A stretch of 64,000 bases of DNA from Nitrospirota bacterium. Its GTDB lineage: Bacteria > Nitrospirota > Nitrospiria > Nitrospirales > UBA8639. The notes under the pieces were generated by a model. It was not told the DNA's origin and did no database searches. It was given only the letters and a program-made list of their open reading frames with translations. Position 1 is the first letter of the stretch. Each line of letters starts with the position of its first letter. The stretch covers positions 1-64,000 of the forward strand of contig RFGF01000104.1 of NCBI GenBank assembly GCA_003695915.1, read 5' to 3'. Positions 61,367 to 64,000 of this stretch are shown here, one piece after another. The translations under genes were made by a program, and so were the position numbers.

Positions 61367-62626
61367 TCAGGTGCCTACGGCAGGCTTGACCCCTTTGGTG
61401 TGTTCGTACACTTTTATACACTTCCCTTTTCCAAGAATCACATCTTCGGTCACTATCACTTCCTTGATATCCTTTTCTGAAGGAATCTCATACATAATAT
61501 CCAGCATGACCGACTCTAAGATGGCCCGAAGCCCACGGGCTCCGGTCATTTGACTCGCTGCTTTCTTGGCCGTCGCACGCAGAGCTCCATCCGTAAATTT
61601 GAGCTTGACGTGATCAAAGGAAAAGAGCTTTTGATATTGTTTGACCAGGGCATTCCGCGGTTCGGTCAAAATTCTCACGAGTGCATCCTCATCAAATTCC
61701 TCCAACGTCGCGACGACCGGAAGTCGACCGACAAATTCAGGAATGAGTCCATATTGCAGTAAATCCTCTGGTTGAACCTGTGCCAACAATTCGCCGATCC
61801 GTCGTGGGCGTTCTCCTTGCGCGTCAGCGCGAAACCCCATCCGCTTTTGATTGAGTCGCCGTTCAATGATGGCCTCCAAACCGACAAATGCTCCACCGCA
61901 GAGGAACAAAATGTTCGACGTGTTCACTTGGATAAACTCTTGATGTGGATGCTTTCTTCCACCCTGAGGCGGCACATTGGCTACGGTCCCTTCAATGAGT
62001 TTGAGCAATGCCTGCTGGACGCCTTCTCCCGAGACATCGCGAGTGATCGATGGACTATCGGCCTTGCGGGTAATTTTATCGATTTCATCGATGTACACGA
62101 TCCCTCGTTCGGCTCGTTCGACTTCATAGTCGGCCGCCTGGAGGAGTTTCAAAATAATGTTTTCCACATCTTCGCCGACATACCCAGCCTCCGTGAGGGT
62201 CGTGGCGTCGGCAATCGTAAACGGCACATCAAGATAGTGTGCCAAGGTCTGGGCAAAAAGAGTTTTTCCGGTCCCTGTTGGCCCAATCAACAAAATATTG
62301 CCTTTTTGAAGCTCCACATCATCCAGATCGTTGGACGCAATCCGTTTGTAATGGTTATAGACAGCCACCGAGAGGATCTTTTTGGCCTGCTCTTGCCCGA
62401 TGATATATTGATTGAGGTGTTGTAAGATATCCGCGGGCTTACGTAGTTTCGATGAGATCTCTTCCTTGGCTTCTTGCCATTCTTCGGCCATGATGTCGTT
62501 ACATAACCCGACGCATTCGTCGCAGATGTAGACCGCCGGGCCTGCAATGAGCTTTCGAACCTGATCCCGGGTTTTCCCACAAAACGAACAACGTAAGTTC
62601 ACATCGGGTTTCGTTTGCTTAGCCAT
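61367..62626 (-). CDS. clpX: ClpX, unfoldase of the ClpXP protease
   Basis: 419 residues. N-terminal zinc-binding domain with CSFC and CDEC (about 14-40), AAA+ core with Walker A GPTGTGKT near 117-124, Walker B VYIDEIDK, and the ClpP-contacting loop (here in the [11 protein letters not shown] region and nearby). It recognises and unfolds tagged proteins and feeds them to ClpP. The start is 21 bases after clpP. Confidence 0.97.
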   Translation of the reverse strand: MAKQTKPDVNLRCSFCGKTRDQVRKLIAGPAVYICDECVGLCNDIMAEEWQEAKEEISSKLRKPADILQHLNQYIIGQEQAKKILSVAVYNHYKRIASNDLDDVELQKGNILLIGPTGTGKTLFAQTLAHYLDVPFTIADATTLTEAGYVGEDVENIILKLLQAADYEVERAERGIVYIDEIDKITRKADSPSITRDVSGEGVQQALLKLIEGTVANVPPQGGRKHPHQEFIQVNTSNILFLCGGAFVGLEAIIERRLNQKRMGFRADAQGERPRRIGELLAQVQPEDLLQYGLIPEFVGRLPVVATLEEFDEDALVRILTEPRNALVKQYQKLFSFDHVKLKFTDGALRATAKKAASQMTGARGLRAILESVMLDIMYEIPSEKDIKEVIVTEDVILGKGKCIKVYEHTKGVKPAVGT

Positions 62627-62647
62627 GGCCTTTCCTCACGGTTTTTC

Positions 62648-63289
62648 TCAGCCCGGGTCCTGCACCAAGGCGGTTTCGTTGGTCTTTGTCTCTGCCCGGA
62701 GACGGGTATCCGGACTTCGAACAATCACTTCGTCAATCAGACCATAGGCTTTGGCCTCTTCTCCTGACATGAAATAATCTCGCTCCGTATCCTGTGCAAT
62801 TTTTTCCAAAGGCTGACCTGTGTGTTTGGCCAAAATTTCATTTAATCGCTCGCGCATTTTCAAAATTTCTCTGGCATGGATATCGATTTCCGTGGCCTGC
62901 CCTTGGAAGCCCCCCATTGGTTGATGGATCATGACCCGTGCATTGGGAAGGGCAAAACGTTTCCCTTTCGTCCCCGCAGCGAGAAGAAGCGCTCCCATGC
63001 TCGCTGCTTGACCGAGACAAATAGTGGTAATGGGTGACTTCACGTACTGCATGGTATCGTAAATCCCCAATCCCGCTGTGACGCTACCGCCTGGAGAATT
63101 GATATATAAATTGATATCTTTTTCCGGATCCTCAGCCTCCAAAAACAGGAGCTGCGCGATCACCAAATTCGAAAACACGTCATCGATCGGCGCACCGAGA
63201 AAAATAATCCGATCTTTGAGGAGTCGCGAGTAAATATCGTAGGCTCGCTCTCCCCGCGCCGTTTGCTCAATTACCATTGGAATCAACAT
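62648..63289 (-). CDS. clpP: ClpP, serine protease subunit
   Basis: 213 residues. Catalytic triad Ser 97 (GQAASMGA), His 122 (MIHQPMGG) and an Asp near 171 (DTERDYF). A GGAGGAGG ribosome site precedes the ATG. It forms the barrel that degrades proteins with ClpX downstream. Slightly long C-terminal tail. Confidence 0.97.
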   Translation of the reverse strand: MLIPMVIEQTARGERAYDIYSRLLKDRIIFLGAPIDDVFSNLVIAQLLFLEAEDPEKDINLYINSPGGSVTAGLGIYDTMQYVKSPITTICLGQAASMGALLLAAGTKGKRFALPNARVMIHQPMGGFQGQATEIDIHAREILKMRERLNEILAKHTGQPLEKIAQDTERDYFMSGEEAKAYGLIDEVIVRSPDTRLRAETKTNETALVQDPG

Positions 63290-63355
63290 CCTGTTCCTCC
63301 TCCTGACTATCTATCGGCCGTTCCCGAACATTTCCTGACACAACGTTACGAACCA

Positions 63356-63390
63356 CTGAGATCTGCGGACGGGCATTGTGCCCATCTCAG
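63356..63390. other. Hairpin between tig and clpP
   Basis: CTGAGAT pairs with ATCTCAG, and an inner GGGC pairs with GCCC. No T-run. It could be an mRNA-processing or control element in the tig-clpP gap, or chance. Confidence 0.35.
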
Positions 63391-63416
63391 TTCACCACTC
63401 CATGCGTTCGCTCGCT

Positions 63417-64000
63417 TTACCCTTGCACCACTGCACATTGATACACAAATTGCAAGGCTTTATCCGCAAGAATGCGGTCCTTGAACTCCTCACGAGAAGC
63501 AGGACCGCCTGCATCGATAATCCGACGAACCTCTTCAACGCCGAGCTTCAAACTTTTTGCCAAGCGTTTGATTTCTTCCTCGAAATCGTTTTCATCTACC
63601 GTCAATCCTTCGCGTTCTGCGATGGCTTCGAGAATCAACGAGAGCTTCACACGCCGTTTCGCTTCCGGATAAAGCTCATGCTGCAGCCGCTTCGCCTCTT
63701 CCTGCAGTTTGAGCGGCTCTTCGAGAGCATCCATGCCGTGTTCATGCTTATGATGACCATGTTCTCGCAACATCTTTTGTCGAACCATGGCTTGCAATTC
63801 CCGATCGATCAACGGTTCGGGAATTTCAAAATGATGCATCTGAATCAGCCGTTCGATAATCTGTTCTTTGTATCCTTCCTCAATGTCTCGTTTCAAAATC
63901 TCTTCAAGTTGAGTTCGAATATGAACTCGCAAGTCCTCCAAAGATTGATAATCCCCGCAATCCTTGGCGAATTCGTCGTCTAACTCGGGCAAAGTCTGTC
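63417..64000 (-). CDS. tig: Trigger factor, C-terminal part (partial)
   Basis: The frame runs through the window edge; the N-terminal ribosome-binding and PPIase parts are outside. What is seen is the helical arm domain: ELDDEFAKDCGDYQSLEDLR, DIEEGYKEQIIERLI, IPEPLIDRELQAM, and the long late helices. A His-rich stretch (HGHHKHEHG) sits in an arm loop. Trigger factor folds nascent chains on ribosomes. It is the first visible gene of the tig-clpP-clpX unit. Confidence 0.93.
   Translation of the reverse strand, partial: QTLPELDDEFAKDCGDYQSLEDLRVHIRTQLEEILKRDIEEGYKEQIIERLIQMHHFEIPEPLIDRELQAMVRQKMLREHGHHKHEHGMDALEEPLKLQEEAKRLQHELYPEAKRRVKLSLILEAIAEREGLTVDENDFEEEIKRLAKSLKLGVEEVRRIIDAGGPASREEFKDRILADKALQFVYQCAVVQG

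Overview
The window is a piece of a bacterial chromosome with fairly high GC and dense coding on both strands. The best guess for the source is Nitrospirota, probably a Nitrospira-like bacterium. This is an inference from the gene mix: a class II (B12-dependent) ribonucleotide reductase next to a BCAM0308-type protein, a PEP-CTERM protein, several c-type cytochromes, a copper oxidase fused to a cytochrome c, DUF1614 and DUF2459 proteins, and the tig-clpP-clpX and mreBCD-mrdA-rodA clusters. No rRNA or other species marker is present.

Layout. 1-5180 is a decayed accessory region. It holds the 3' end of one gene, a lipoprotein-like methyltransferase, two similar transposase-tail remnants, an AT-rich island between them with a PEP-CTERM gene and a sigma-54-type promoter, and a translationally coupled pair of small broken genes. 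5183-16553 is a metal and redox block: DUF362 protein, multicopper oxidase-cytochrome c fusion, P2A-type cation ATPase, FtsH, CopA with a CopZ-like chaperone, and two small overlapping unknown genes. 16576-23803 holds a DUF2459 lipoprotein, a Mut7-C protein, a DUF1614 membrane protein, a Lon-like protease and the NrdJ operon. 23804-30403 contains a membrane-anchored degenerate receiver protein followed by a wrecked SIR2-family gene, then a VKOR-thioredoxin fusion, a SCO protein, a di-heme peroxidase, an HxlR regulator with a clear operator-like repeat, a zinc-ribbon protein and a PDZ protein.

30538-36698 is housekeeping: rpoD, nicotinate phosphoribosyltransferase, polX, an Fpg-family glycosylase and tRNA-His. 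37184-44385 is accessory again: two unknown membrane proteins, a 3.2-kb broken gene for a LamG/LGFP-repeat/C2-like/cysteine-peptidase-like protein, and a pentaheme NapC-type cytochrome paired with a monoheme periplasmic protein. 44501-50154 reads leftward: GlcG/HbpS-like protein, pcm, KefB-type antiporter, leuD and leuC. 50666-61344 reads rightward: mreB, mreC, mreD, mrdA, rodA, rng, dprA, topA, several overlapping by a few bases. 61367-64000 reads leftward: tig (cut by the window end), clpP, clpX.

How the parts work together: mreBCD-mrdA-rodA builds the rod-shape elongation machinery; tig-clpP-clpX is a folding and degradation module; the copper ATPase, chaperone, multicopper oxidase, SCO protein and FtsH suggest management of copper and membrane-protein quality. 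The most unusual points are the broken LGFP-repeat gene, whose frame changes sit exactly on short simple repeats, the SIR2 pseudogene behind a membrane-bound receiver protein, and the PEP-CTERM island with its own sigma-54-like promoter.
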